Assembly: GCF_902806685.2 (NCBI RefSeq)
Contig: NC_048557.2
Span: forward strand, 1,736,001-1,800,000
DNA length: 64,000 bases
Direction of reading: 5' to 3'
DNA from: Maniola hyperantus
Lineage: Eukaryota > Arthropoda > Insecta > Lepidoptera > Nymphalidae
The translations under genes were made by a program, and so were the position numbers. Each line of letters opens with the position of its first letter. Position 1 is the stretch's first letter. The notes under the pieces were generated by a model, which saw only the letters and a program-made list of their open reading frames with translations, was not told the DNA's origin and did not search any database. Below are positions 10,270-20,297 of this stretch, piece by piece.

Positions 10270-10400
10270 TTGATCATCTACACAAAAGGGGTAAAGTTTT
10301 ATAAGTTTGGATGTAGAAGGTAGCCTCCAAAACTACTCATCCGATTTTAAAAATTCTTTCACTGATAGAGCTACACTATCCGGTCCTAAGAGTTAATAAA
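10270..10400 (+). mobile_element. Helitron H3-like remnant
   Basis: AGGGGTAAAGTTTTATAAGT, AAACTACTCATCCGATTTTA and AGAGCTACACTATCCG parallel the first half of the H3 elements at 56554-56745 and 60225-60435. The 3' hairpin and CTAG are missing. Confidence 0.55.
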
Positions 10401-11294
10401 ATCTGGAAGTTTCTACGTTTGCGAATCCATTTGTTAACTTTTGACTTTAATTTTAATCTCTTCATTTTAAATTGTTATTCAATCATTTTGAACGGTCTTC
10501 GAATGAACCTTCCACTTTTAAAATTCGACTAAGCTAATTCGAAGCCGTACTAATGCGTGAATTGTTGACCGACTTAGAGGGTAGACCTAAATTTATTTAC
10601 TCCCCCAAACAAAGGGACCGGGTTCCACAAAACTGCAAACATTTTGGAACCCATCTCACTAATAGAATAACTTTTGCCTTGTTGAATACACTCGGCCTTT
10701 CACAAACAAAGCATAAAGCTAATAAATATAAGATTTATTTGTTTCTATTACCGGAGGGCAATTCGCTTGATACTACAGTAATATTTATTTCATCTCAAGA
10801 TACGGATCGAGTTACTACCGAATACCATTACAGTAACTTTCTTGAAAAGGTATGATTTATTATAACCTTGATAATAATAATTTTGTTATTGATACCTGAT
10901 TCAGCCGAAATTAAATAACGCAACTCAAGGTACACGAGAAAAAACAAACATTTTGTTACTAGATAATACGTGACTTCGGCCTTGAGGGTTTTCTTGTGGG
11001 CAGGTAGCGTTTTCGGGCGAAGACATGCAAAATTTAAATGCATTTTTATTGCACTTATCGATCGAATAAAATTTTTGTAAATTTTTCGAGAGTTTATTAT
11101 CAGTTTAAGATCAAATAAAGACACTGTTCAAAAAAGGATAAAATACCTACCCTATTGTAAAATTGATTTTTATGTACTGACTAAGCCTTTGATTCAGCCA
11201 GTTATATTTAAAACATAATGTGCTGAAGCAAAATTTTAATACTATAAAAGCGTGTTGAACTTTAACATAATCATGTTAAATAATAAGTTTTTAT

Positions 11295-11345
11295 CCACGT
11301 TCCGGCGCGCGGCCGCCGCGGGCGCGGCGTGTTAAGGTCACGAGT
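11295..11345. other. GC/CpG-rich patch
   Basis: A patch of pure GC with many CpG (GGCGCGCGGCCGCCGCGGGC) stands in AT-rich DNA. It could be a decayed regulatory element, part of an unrecognised transposon, or chance. A similar GC patch with GGCGCGCGGCGCGCGG is at 13305-13325. Confidence 0.3.
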
Positions 11346-12786
11346 CACGACGGTAATCGGATCACACGAGGAACGAAGTTCACGCGTGTTTTAATATCAG
11401 TAAAAGCGCTGTTTTCACTTACGATAAAAGTAACGCATTGCCGCCTACCTACGACTTAAAGCGGTGCGTAGAGCGGAGAGGCGAGCTGAGCGGTGCGCGG
11501 AATCAAAGTAGGTACATGCACTTTGCGTTTCAAATAATAATACCATCTACGATATTCTTCGTACTCGCTTACATATTAAACACTAGCAACAATTTTTTTT
11601 CACTCGATTTAAGTATATTTTACTTTAACAAAACTCAAAAAGTAAAAAATCTTGAATTTATTTAAAGGTTTGACATTATAATTTACATTAAAAATAAGGC
11701 AATGCTTTTCATAATTAAAACGCATAGTAAATTTATATATATTGTGTGAGTAGCCGAGCGTGGAAACGCCCACGAACCAAAATAGCGCGTATGGCGGCAG
11801 CAGCGTGACGTTCTTCCCACGCGCACCAATCAGTAAAATGTTTATGGATAGGTCGGCAAGATTTCATTAATACTTTTATTTTAATGAAAAATAAGTTGTT
11901 TGTGGTTCATCTCGTGTGGGATACAATATTTATTCGTCATCAACTCGTGTCGTGTCAAGGCCGCCCTCAATTTTGCCATAATAATAAATCACGCATCAGG
12001 TACCACTGCATCAACTCTGAAAACACTAACTACACTAACACTAACTAACGACTAAACGCCCTAACTATACCCCTACGAAATTAATCAGCGCCAAAGAGAG
12101 AGTTTTATCTAAATTGGACGTCCAATTTCTAACCTCTAAACTATAATAACCAATTATTTTGTAAAAGTGACCACGGCAGATATTCATGAAAATTCGTTTT
12201 GTTAAACTTTGGCCCCTATACAATTTTAAGCGGCATTCAGATCGATTTTGCTGAAGTTGAGACATTTATTTGTTTATGTATGATTTCTGATGATCGTATA
12301 CCACAAGAAGAGCTCCAGGCCTTCCCAAAACGGCAAGAGGCACCAGGGTGCAAAAACCGAAGAAAGCGTTTCTTACATGGTACGATTCAAATGCTGATGA
12401 AGCCTGAAAGAAGCATAGGTCGCATTTATACGGCGCACTTAATGGCTGACGTCATTAGCATAGTTAGAAAAAGTCAGCGATCATACTTATAAAGAAAAAA
12501 AACTTGTTAAAACTCGCATCTTTCACGTTAATTTGTTCATTAATTTTTACAATACAGAGCATGAGTATAACAAACTATAATTTTATCCTCATTATAACTG
12601 TGGAAATACTCTCTTCCATGAAATAATAACGCAGTATCAACAGAACTCCGCTAACGAACTCATTTCACTGCAGCTTTTTCATATTAATTGAAAAGAAGCG
12701 ATCGATTTAATTATTATATTCGTAAAATACTAGCTTAAGCTTGTGACCTCGTTAGTGTTACTGATTGAGTTTTGTGAAGTTATCAT

Positions 12787-14225
12787 TGTAATGAGGCTAG
12801 TACACATTGGCCGAACTCGTTCGGCGAACTTGTACAGTGTAGGTACACGCCAGTTGGTATTTATTTGCCGCGTAGACCAGCGCTGGCCGACTAGCTGTTT
12901 TTGTTGTTATATCATACATACATCAAAATATTCTTCGCGCATTTCACAAGTAGCGTTTACATATTGACCGGCATTTGGCTACCGCACTGCACGTTCAATA
13001 GTTTGTCCGATGATATTGGTTTAGTGATATTTTTTTTAATTCATTATTGAAGATGTCGAATTCCGAGATAGAGCATGGTCGCTACGCGAGTGAATCTGAA
13101 CTAATTTGTCTACTTAATATTAATGACAAAACCCCAGATTTTCATCATAATAACGAAATAAACAGAGCATCGAAAAGGAAATTAATTAAAAGTTTATTTG
13201 TGCTCAGGCCGACGCCGCCATCTTTTCGTGTTAATTACTGAGATCGCACCTCCTCATTAAATTACGAATTGCCTCTGAACTGATAATATTTTATAATTAT
13301 AATAGCGGCGCGCGGCGCGCGGCGTGTCAATGAAAAAATATTGACTATGCGATAATATTAATCGTTGGATATAGGCAGGCGATACTTTGGATAATTCCAT
13401 GATACACAAGGAACAAAAAGCTTAATTTACTACCAGAAATCTGTATGCTACAGTGCTTTGCCTGCACTATACACCGCCTGCCCTCTCGAACATGCAGGAA
13501 AGCAAGCAATACACACCGCCACCACGGGGCACAACCAACATCCTCTAAATTCTCTATTGACTCTACAGCACACAATTGCAAAGTAATTTGCAATTAAGCT
13601 TGTTATTCATTCAACTACAAATGACAATCGACTTTATTAATAAGAAACAAAACCTTTTCAAAAGAACGAATTTCGAGTTTCATGCTGCTTCATACCGGTA
13701 CGAAAAAAACTTTACCAATAGTAACACCAACAGACTGGAAAAATATATAAGTATTATACAAATAATATAAGTTTTTAGTATTGTCAAAGAAGAAGTGTTA
13801 AGTAAATAATCCTGTAAATTTACATATTAAGTATTCTCTTTTCGTCGTCTCAAACTAATTTAATATTCCGTCAAACGCGTGTAATCAGGAGTGACGCAAA
13901 CTTTTCAAGACCGCGTCGGCACTGAATCTCGTTACGCGCATTCGTAAGTCATTACACGTATAGCCTCATCTGCATGTTAACTCGTTTTCTGTCGAACCTG
14001 GCGATTTTAATCCCGAAATTCGATTTGGAAATAATAAGTATAAAAATTTGACGATCGATACACGAAAAACAACTCAAGCCAAGCGTTAACATATACCTTA
14101 TAGTGGTGCTAATTCTGCTGCGCAAAATCTCTAAACCAAACCAAATTGACAAGTTTGAAATTAGCGCCACCATAGCACTACGTCTTGTCAATTTAGTTTA
14201 CATATTGGTATATGTGCTGAAAGGC
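12787..14225. other. Possible degraded DNA-transposon region; no confirmed gene
   Basis: CTAGTACACATTGGCCGA at 12789-12806 resembles the TIR of the MITE at 14226-14411, whose right end is the inverted form. A frame at 13053-13241 begins AAGATGTCG and encodes MSNSEIEHGRYASESE with many charged residues, then stops after 63 codons. A larger transposon from 12789 to 14411 with a leftover N-terminal ORF is possible, but I see no transposase motif. Confidence 0.25.
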
Positions 14226-14411
14226 TCCAGTACACATTACCCAATGTGTAAATTCTGCTTGGGAAGTGCATCAAGATCTTTTCATGTATGTATAAAACCC
14301 ACTTAAGTCGGCAATTCGGTCAGCGTTGGTCACATGCGGAAAATAAATGCCAAGTGACTTTGTACATATTCGCCAAGCTTTGGGCTGGCGCTTTTGGCCA
14401 ATGTGTACTGG
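14226..14411. mobile_element. MITE with CCAGTACACATT termini
   Basis: The left end is CCAGTACACATTACCCAATG; the right end GGCCAATGTGTACTGG is its imperfect inverse. The element is 186 bp and non-coding. No clear target duplication is seen (flanks GGCT and GATC). Confidence 0.5.
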
Positions 14412-14769
14412 GATCTTTATATCAAGGGAGTGTTAACAAAACGATTCCGATTGCTGTAGATTTAGCCATTACCTTGCGAAAGAGATAAATCGAGTCGGGA
14501 TGTAAATGAGAGCGATACGTGTATCGACTTACGAATACGCGTAACCAGATGAATTTCAGGCGGTAATCGCGCTACGCAATCGAAGTAGGTAAAGGTTTGA
14601 TTGATAAGGATAGATGAAATTTAATGGTTGCTATGGAAAGGTGTAATAATACTTGCAATCACCAAAGTCGAGGTCCTGCGAAGTGCGAACACTTAGAAGA
14701 GCTATTTAGTGGTCCTAGATACTATGGAGCGCGCTGCTGCTATGTAACATGCTTAATAATATTATAGTT

Positions 14770-14855
14770 TGAGCACTTACTATTGAGCACGAGTCTCCTT
14801 GCAGAATGAGAAGGGTTTGGCCATAGTCTACCACGCTAACCAAGTGCGGTGACAG
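14770..14855 (-). mobile_element. SINE-A 3' part, minus strand (half of a chimera)
   Basis: GAGCACGAGTCTCC, GAATGAGAAGGGTTTGGCC and AAGTGCGG are the reversed 3' body of SINE-A. At about 14852-14856 the sequence switches directly into a plus-strand SINE-A, so two half elements lie back to back. Confidence 0.75.
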
Positions 14856-15140
14856 AGGGTCGGGGTTCCATCCCAACACGTACTTCTTTTCGGAGTTATG
14901 TAGTAATTAAATACCTACCACTTGCTTTAAGGGCGAAGGAAAACATCCGGCGCGGATCAGGGCGGAGGAAACCTGTAGGTATGCCTGAGAGTTCTCCATA
15001 ATGTTCTCAAAGGTGTGTGAAGTCTACAAATGCGCACTGAGCCAGAGTGGCGGACTATGGCTTACACTCTCTTCGTTCTGAAAGGAAAGCTGTGCTCAGT
15101 AGTGGGCCGGCGATGAGTTGATCATGACAATGATGAAATT
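14856..15140 (+). mobile_element. SINE-A body and tail, plus strand (other half of chimera)
   Basis: It starts at the B-box region (GTCGGGGTTCCATCCC), continues through GTTATGTAGTAATTAAATA, GAGAGTTCTCCATAATGTTC and GTGCTCAGTAGTGGGCCGGC, and ends near TGATCATGACAATGATGA. The A box is lost at the junction with the minus-strand piece. Confidence 0.8.
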
Positions 15141-15218
15141 ATATAATAGGTACATAAACAACCTAAGAATGTGTTAAAAAACATTTGACGCAAAGAGCAC
15201 AAACACAAACTGTGACAT

Positions 15219-15405
15219 ATTTTTTTTTAAAGAATATTAGCCATGTTAAATGACTAATATTCCCCTTTCCAACTCCCCTCCAACTAAGCGTCAAGCTTGT
15301 GTTAGGAGTAGGTACGACAATAGTGCAACGGGCGGGGTTTGAACCGTCGACTTTTCGGTTTTCAGTCCACTCCTTTACCCTTTGAGCTATTGAGGCTCGT
15401 TGCAT
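15219..15405 (-). mobile_element. SINE-B, tRNA-headed, minus strand (near full length)
   Basis: On the minus strand the element has an A-box-like TAGCTCAAAGGGTAAAGG, a perfect B-box (GGTTCAAACCC), a body with TGCACTATTGTCGTACC, and a 3' end TATTCTTTAAAAAAAA. These are the parts of a tRNA-derived pol III SINE. Three further copies lie at 29.9, 49.1 and 54.6 kb. Confidence 0.85.
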
Positions 15406-15423
15406 TTAAAACAAATATACCTA

Positions 15424-15575
15424 TAGTACGCAACAGGTCGAGATGGCAATCGAGGTATGAGACGGAAGGACGCTCCGCACAACCGCTAGTCACCGGCGCT
15501 ATCCGCCACCGGGTTAGCGTGGGGGCTGTGCGGGCATCCCCATCCCGATTTCCACCTCGACTTGTCGTGTACAAT
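15424..15575. mobile_element. MITE-P copy
   Basis: Inverted ends AGTACGCAACAGGTCGAGAT and CCACCTCGACTTGTCGTGTA enclose a GC-rich middle with GTTAGCGTGGGGGCTGTGCG. Related copies are at 18667-18834 and 34567-34724. No coding capacity. Confidence 0.75.
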
Positions 15576-16780
15576 ATTTAGTTGCTTGAACCATGAGCAA
15601 TTACAAGTCGGAATTCATTGTCTAAACCAAAGCAACGACGACGTGACGCGGCGCTCGGTTCATTCTAGCATAGCTGGGTCCAATTCCCCTCCGCCCACAC
15701 GTCACGCATGTGTGTAAACGCGTCACAGTAATCGGGTACGACAAATGACTTTCCACCCCCACGCGAAGGTAACCCATTTACACCTTGTTTGTACATTTGC
15801 ATAGTAATGCGTGTTTTCGATAAGAGTTCTTGCACGTGGAGATGGATGTTTGTAAGAAAAAAAAATCTAATATTTATCAGCATGCGTCAAATCAAACGTG
15901 GAATTCACTTCAAAAATTAGGGAAAGATACAAAATTACAAACGGACTTCTCAGGCTTTACTTCTTTGGCGGTGAAATAAATTTTTCCTTTTCCTATAGAA
16001 AATCTATACTTTACGTAAAATCTCAAGTTTCTAGACCAAGCAATTTGAGCTGTAGGTAAGATGATACGTCAAAAATTGTCTAAATATCAATGAGGTGCTG
16101 GCATTGTTACCTTTCCCTTGAGGATTAGAATTTGCTTGAGAATTACAACTAACGTTACTGTTACTTACGCTCTCTCACCGTCAACTTTCAAAATTTTCAT
16201 CCATTTTATATAATTTTTCAACGCAATGCAGCAATACTTACCTGTAACAAAACATAAAATTATTAGTTTCGAAGCATTTTTAAAGATAATAAATAATATT
16301 GGTACTGATTCTTATCACAACTAAATTTTAGAGTAGGTACCTAATGGCATCTTTTTCTTACTAACGTAATTGATATTCTAAATGAAGGTCCAGAATCAAA
16401 ATATTACGATTATTTAGTTAAATGGAAAATTATGCAGAGCTCTAGCTGTCGGAGCAAATTGAGGAAGGAGCTCAGCGGCGGTTGTTTGATCAACTGTTCC
16501 ACGGAATTATGTCTATTTTTAGAAAATTACTTCTTAATTAAGGATTTCATTCTCAGCCGAATTTAATGATTGAGAAATTATGAAATAACGACTAAATTAA
16601 GTCTGCTGTAAGAGGTCACTTTATCAAGTGTAGCAGGCTGTCGCGGTCGTCCAGCAAGTAAGAAAATACTCAAGAGCAAACAGCTCTACAACAGTGCACA
16701 GTCAAAAGTTACCTTCAAGTTCCTTACAAATAACAACAACAAACCTTTTAAAATGTTACTACATCAAAACATCTTAAAAA
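15576..16780. other. No gene recognised
   Basis: Unique-looking sequence. The minus-strand frame at 15665-15883 (72 codons) has no recognisable motif. Nothing repeat-like was seen between 15,900 and 16,700. Confidence 0.3.
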
Positions 16781-16785
16781 AACCG

Positions 16786-17210
16786 GCCAGGTGCGATTCA
16801 GGCTCGCGCAATGAGGGTTCCGTACTACAGTCGTATTTTTTCGACATTTTGCACGATAATTTAAAAACTATGATGCATAAAAATAAAAATAAATCTGTTT
16901 TAGAATGTACAGGTGAAGACCTTTCATATGATACCCCACTTGATATAGTCACTCACTGCGAAAGTTGAAAATACTAATTATGAGTTAATGACCACAATTT
17001 AATTTTTTTTGTGTGATCTAACCCTAAATTCACGGTTTTCAGATTTTTCCCCAAATGTCAGCTATAAGATCTACCTACCTGCCAAATTTCATGATTCTAG
17101 GTCAACGGGAAGTACCCTGTAGGTTTCTTGACAGACAGACAGACAACATAGTGATCCTATAAGGGTTCCGTTCTTCCTTTTGAGGTACGGAACCCTAAAA
17201 ATACATCAAA
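16786..17210 (+). mobile_element. Dispersed element family G (longest copy)
   Basis: It opens with CCGGCCAGGTGCGATTCAGG and contains the exact inverted pair AGGGTTCCGTAC (16814-16825) and GTACGGAACCCT (17185-17196), with a GACAGACAGACA tract before the right end. Copies occur at 43510-43726, 49725-49990 and 62592-62858. The paired ends suggest a TIR-type or foldback element, but the class is unproven. Confidence 0.7.
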
Positions 17211-17417
17211 ACAAAAATTCAAGATAAAAAATCTACTACTAGCAATATGACCCGTGTTCGATAACATCAATTCCGGAGCTTGATCACAACAAATCAGATG
17301 ATAGGAAACGCCGAACGATTACAGCGAGATGATAGACGTGGGTGCCGCGGCCGGTTGGGATAAAATGAGCGAATCAATACGCAATCAAGCTGTCACCCGC
17401 ACGACCTGCTACGGTAC

Positions 17418-18019
17418 GGGGCTACCCACATTTATCGACGCGGAATCGGCCTAAGCCGGTGCGAAAATACGATAGCAGGGTGTAAAGGACGCGATAGCGG
17501 CCGACGAGAAGACGGTGATTTCTCGATTTTGTTAATCGCACGCTTCTATGTTGTTTCCGACGATCACCGAACAGCACCAGCGATGGTTTAACGTGAATGC
17601 ATGTCATTATTACTAATCCATAGCGAAAACAATTTTGAGGCCTTGTCTGCAACGAACTTTCGGAAAGCGCGACTGCTTACCATAAAATAACTACTGTCAC
17701 GACAGCCGATTGGTACTAATCCATACTTTCATACTAATATTATAAATGCGAAAGTGTATCTGTCTGTCTGTCTACTAGCTTTTCACAGCCCATCCGTTCA
17801 AAAGATTTTGTCGAAATTTGGTACAGAGCTAAATTGTATCTCGAGGAAGGACATAGACTACTTTTTATCCCGAAAACAAAAGAGTTCCCACGGGATTTTT
17901 AAAAACCTTAATCCACGCGGATGAAGTTCCGTGAATCATCTAGTTGACTATATACTATTAGTGTGGATATACCTATCCAAGCTAAAGCCGATTCCGCGCC
18001 GATAAATGTGGGGAGCCCC
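17418..18019. mobile_element. TIR element disrupted by a Helitron
   Basis: GGGGCTACCCACATTTATCG (17418-17437) and its inverse CGATAAATGTGGGGAGCCCC (18000-18019) are the outer ends of an inverted repeat of about 32 bp with three mismatches that continues inwards through CGCGGAATCGG. An H1 Helitron lies inside at 17720-17943; without it the host element would be about 380 bp. The interior is moderately GC-rich, and I see no transposase. Confidence 0.6.
17720..17943 (+). mobile_element. Non-autonomous Helitron, family H1, nested
   Basis: It starts A|TCCATACTTTCATACTAATA and ends CATCTAG|T, with CTACTTTTTATCCCG and CCCACGGGATTTTTAA in between. The hairpin at the end is damaged (CACGCGGATGAAGTTCCGTG). 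A and T flank the insertion as expected for Helitrons. Confidence 0.85.
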
Positions 18020-18666
18020 TTACATTACCCTGCCCGTGCCTTGCTCTGACAAGGAGCGTAATTTCATTTCACGAGGAGGCCCGAATTATTTGCCCAATTT
18101 GCGACCCCGAGCCACTAGCGATGAAATTAAAATAAACCATAAGTGGGCTGAGCGGTTCATAAATATTTTCACGAAACTTGAAATTTATCAAAAACTGAGT
18201 ATGCTTAGCGGGCGAGCGCGGTTGGCGTGCGGGTGTGCGAAGTGCCCCCCCCCCCCCCCCCCCCCCCCTTACCCAGATTACCATCTGTTGCGGACTATAC
18301 ATGGTGCAAAAACAACTTAATACAAATTCAATATGAACAGCTATCTATTAATTTATTGGAAATGTAAATTGTTAGAGGCTCCCTGATAGAGCCCGCAAAT
18401 AGCTAGAGGTTAACAATACGACACTAATTGCAATATAAATCTTTTCAACTTCGGTTTCCCGAGTAATCAGCTTCATCAGTAAGATTGTATACCTTTGTTA
18501 TTATTTATATATGTACTTACCTACTTTCATTTTATCTTGACGAATTACAATTATGAAGCTTGTTAATAAAGCAGATTGGGCAGCCATATAAATATAAAAA
18601 ACCTACTTTCGTGTCAAGACAAACAATTTATTGCGCAACGAAAAGTAAGTCAAAACCTATGTAAAC
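18020..18666. repeat. Spacer with a 24-base poly-C run
   Basis: 18245-18268 is an uninterrupted run of 24 C. The flanking 104-codon frame depends on this run for its Pro tail and is not credible as a gene. The rest is AT-rich without recognisable features. Long C runs are prone to slippage and sequencing error. Confidence 0.6.
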
Positions 18667-18834
18667 AAAATCCGCGACAGGTTGAGACGACAATCGGAGT
18701 ATAGCGGGTATGAGTATCGGCGGAGGTCGCCCCGCACGTCACTCGCATTAGTCCGCACCGTGTTAGCGCGGGGGCTGTGCGGGTGTGCGGGGCGTTCCCT
18801 CCCCGATTGCCATCTCGACCCGTCGCGTACTATA
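18667..18834. mobile_element. MITE-P copy
   Basis: The ends TCCGCGACAGGTTGAGAC and GCCATCTCGACCCGTCGCGT are inverted, with the GC-rich core GTTAGCGCGGGGGCTGTGCG shared with the other two copies. The flanks show no obvious duplication. Confidence 0.8.
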
Positions 18835-18869
18835 CCTATGATTTAAAAGATTTTTGATTTAACTTCTTC

Positions 18870-18978
18870 ATCATCATCATCATCATCAGCCTGTGGACGT
18901 GCACTGTTGGACATAGGCCTTCCCTAAAGAGCGCCACCACACCCGGTCCTCAGCCTTCCTCATCCAGCCACTTCCCGC
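18870..18978 (-). pseudogene. RTE-type LINE, last ~30 codons with (ATG)n tail
   Basis: The minus-strand frame GSGWMRKAEDRVWWRSLGKA continues with YVQQCTSTG and a stop at 18888-18886, then six or seven ATG-like triplets. It aligns residue by residue with the copy at 4274-4398. It is a 5'-truncated RTE tail. Confidence 0.8.
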
Positions 18979-19028
18979 CAGCCTTATTTTACTTAATGTG
19001 ATAGAATAAGACAATAATATATATTTTT

Positions 19029-19679
19029 AACCGACTTCAAAAAAAGGAGGAGGTTCTCAATTCGTCGGAATCTTTTTTTTTTAATGTATGTTCCCCGATT
19101 ACTCGAAGACGCCTGGACCGATTTTGAAAATTCTTTTTTTGTTTGAAAGGGTATACTTCAAAGTTGGTCCCATTTAAATTTGGTGAAGATCTGATGAACA
19201 TCTTCGAAGATAGATACTGGAACTCCTCAACGGATAAGAGTAAATTGCTCGCGATCAGTGTAATAGCTTAGTAAACAGTAGATTTTTAACCAGTCAGAAT
19301 AATTCCATGGGACCACTAAAATTTGTGAAATAAATTTTTTTTACAAAAAAAATAAAAACCGACTTCGATACACAAACACTAAAAATTGAAAAATAATTTA
19401 ATTTGTTACCGAATATATTATGTATACAAGAGTTAATATAGTTCTATAATAATATTTTTTGGGGTCGGTGCCAATGAGGTGCCATTGTGGAGTCTCATAA
19501 AAAATATGAAGTCTAGACGATTCGCGCAGCTAAAGCTAATTGGCACCGGCACCAAAAAATATTATTATAGAACTATATTAACTCTTGTATACATAATATA
19601 TTGGTAATAAATTAAATTATTTTTCAATTTTTAGTGTTTGTGTATCGAAGTCGGTTTTTATTTTTTTTGTAAAAAAATT
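19029..19679 (+). mobile_element. 665-bp composite foldback element, copy 1
   Basis: It starts AACCGACTTCAAAAAAAGG and ends GAAGTCGGTTTTTA. A left single-copy part (19029-19337) is followed by two arms of about 125 bp (19338-19462 and 19552-19679) that are near-perfect inverse copies around a 90-bp spacer containing ATTCGCGCAGCTAAAGCTAA. The same arrangement occurs in inverted orientation at 44977-45641. No coding region. The AACCGACTTC motif with this layout is common in insect genomes, but I cannot name the superfamily. Confidence 0.85.
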
Positions 19680-19743
19680 TTATATACAAGTAAATTTTTA
19701 CAAATGCTTTTGAATCGCCACAACTCAAAATAATTTACCACTA

Positions 19744-19905
19744 AGACTCCCCGCAGACCACAAACTTTTTATCGGCCGATAGTTTAGTCGGTTTCTTAAT
19801 CAGTATGAAGATGTATGTAAGTGCACAAATTATACATTACTTACTGATTAAGAAACCGACCAAACTATCGGCCGATAAAAAGTTTGTGGTCTGCGGGGAC
19901 TCTAA
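19744..19905. mobile_element. Hairpin MITE with ~60-bp arms
   Basis: Arms 19744-19805 and 19842-19905 are almost perfect inverse copies (TTTTTATCGGCCGATAGTTT inside) around a 37-base loop. The ends read CCCCGCAGACCACAAAC and GTTTGTGGTCTGCGGGG. It lies only 65 bp from the foldback element. The high arm identity suggests a young insertion. Confidence 0.85.
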
Positions 19906-20082
19906 GGAGGTATAACCAGAAAACTTTTTTACAATGTATAGAGGCTTTCGTTAATAGGTAGATATTCGTTATAAGTTACAGCTTGATACCTAAAGCCGTC
20001 CCAAAAAAAGCCCTAACACACGGACGGAGAAATGGAAAACAAAGTACTCTTTCGTGTTTAAAGTGGTTTTCAGTTTGTCTCA

Positions 20083-20297
20083 TCTGTATATATAAAAGGA
20101 AAAGCTGACTGACTGATCTATCAACGCGCACCTCAAACCACTGGACCGATGGGGCTAAAATTTTGCATACCTACTGATAACTATTATGACGTAGGCATCC
20201 GCTAAGAAAGGATTTTTGAAAATTCAACCCCTAAGAAGTAAAATAGATGTTTGAAATTTGTGTAGTCGACGCGGATGAAGTCGCAGGAATAAGCTAG
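20083..20297 (+). mobile_element. Non-autonomous Helitron, family H2
   Basis: A|TCTGTATATATAAAAGGAAA at the start, CTAAGAAAGGATTTTTGAAA inside, and the hairpin GACGCGGATGAAGTCGC before AAGCTAG|T at 20291-20298. It is nearly full length. Confidence 0.85.

Larger units (their letters stand above)
9791..12780. other. No gene recognised; CpG-rich patch and Helitron remnant inside
   Basis: The stretch contains an H3 Helitron remnant (10270-10400) and a GC patch (11295-11345), listed separately. A 100-codon frame at 10553-10855 starts with ATG and ends at AAAAGGTATGA, which resembles a splice donor, but its composition shows no domain and the length is within chance. A short Helitron 3' stub (ACTAGCTTAAGCTTGTGAC) lies at 12729-12747. 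Confidence 0.3.

Noticed and set aside
10553..10855. 100-codon plus-strand ORF ending at AAAAG|GTATGA, possible exon
   Set aside because: No recognisable domain, and several frames of this length are expected by chance in 64 kb; the donor-like end alone is not enough.
12787..14411. Full-length autonomous transposon between AGTACACATT ends
   Set aside because: Only short ORFs inside, no transposase motif; the shorter MITE at 14226-14411 explains the clearer end pair.
15339..15581. 80-codon ORFs on both strands around 15.16-15.58 kb
   Set aside because: They are translations of SINE-B and MITE-P, not genes.
18006..18320. 104-codon ORF with Pro-rich end
   Set aside because: The proline tail is the poly-C homopolymer; the frame also crosses the TIR end at 18000-18019.
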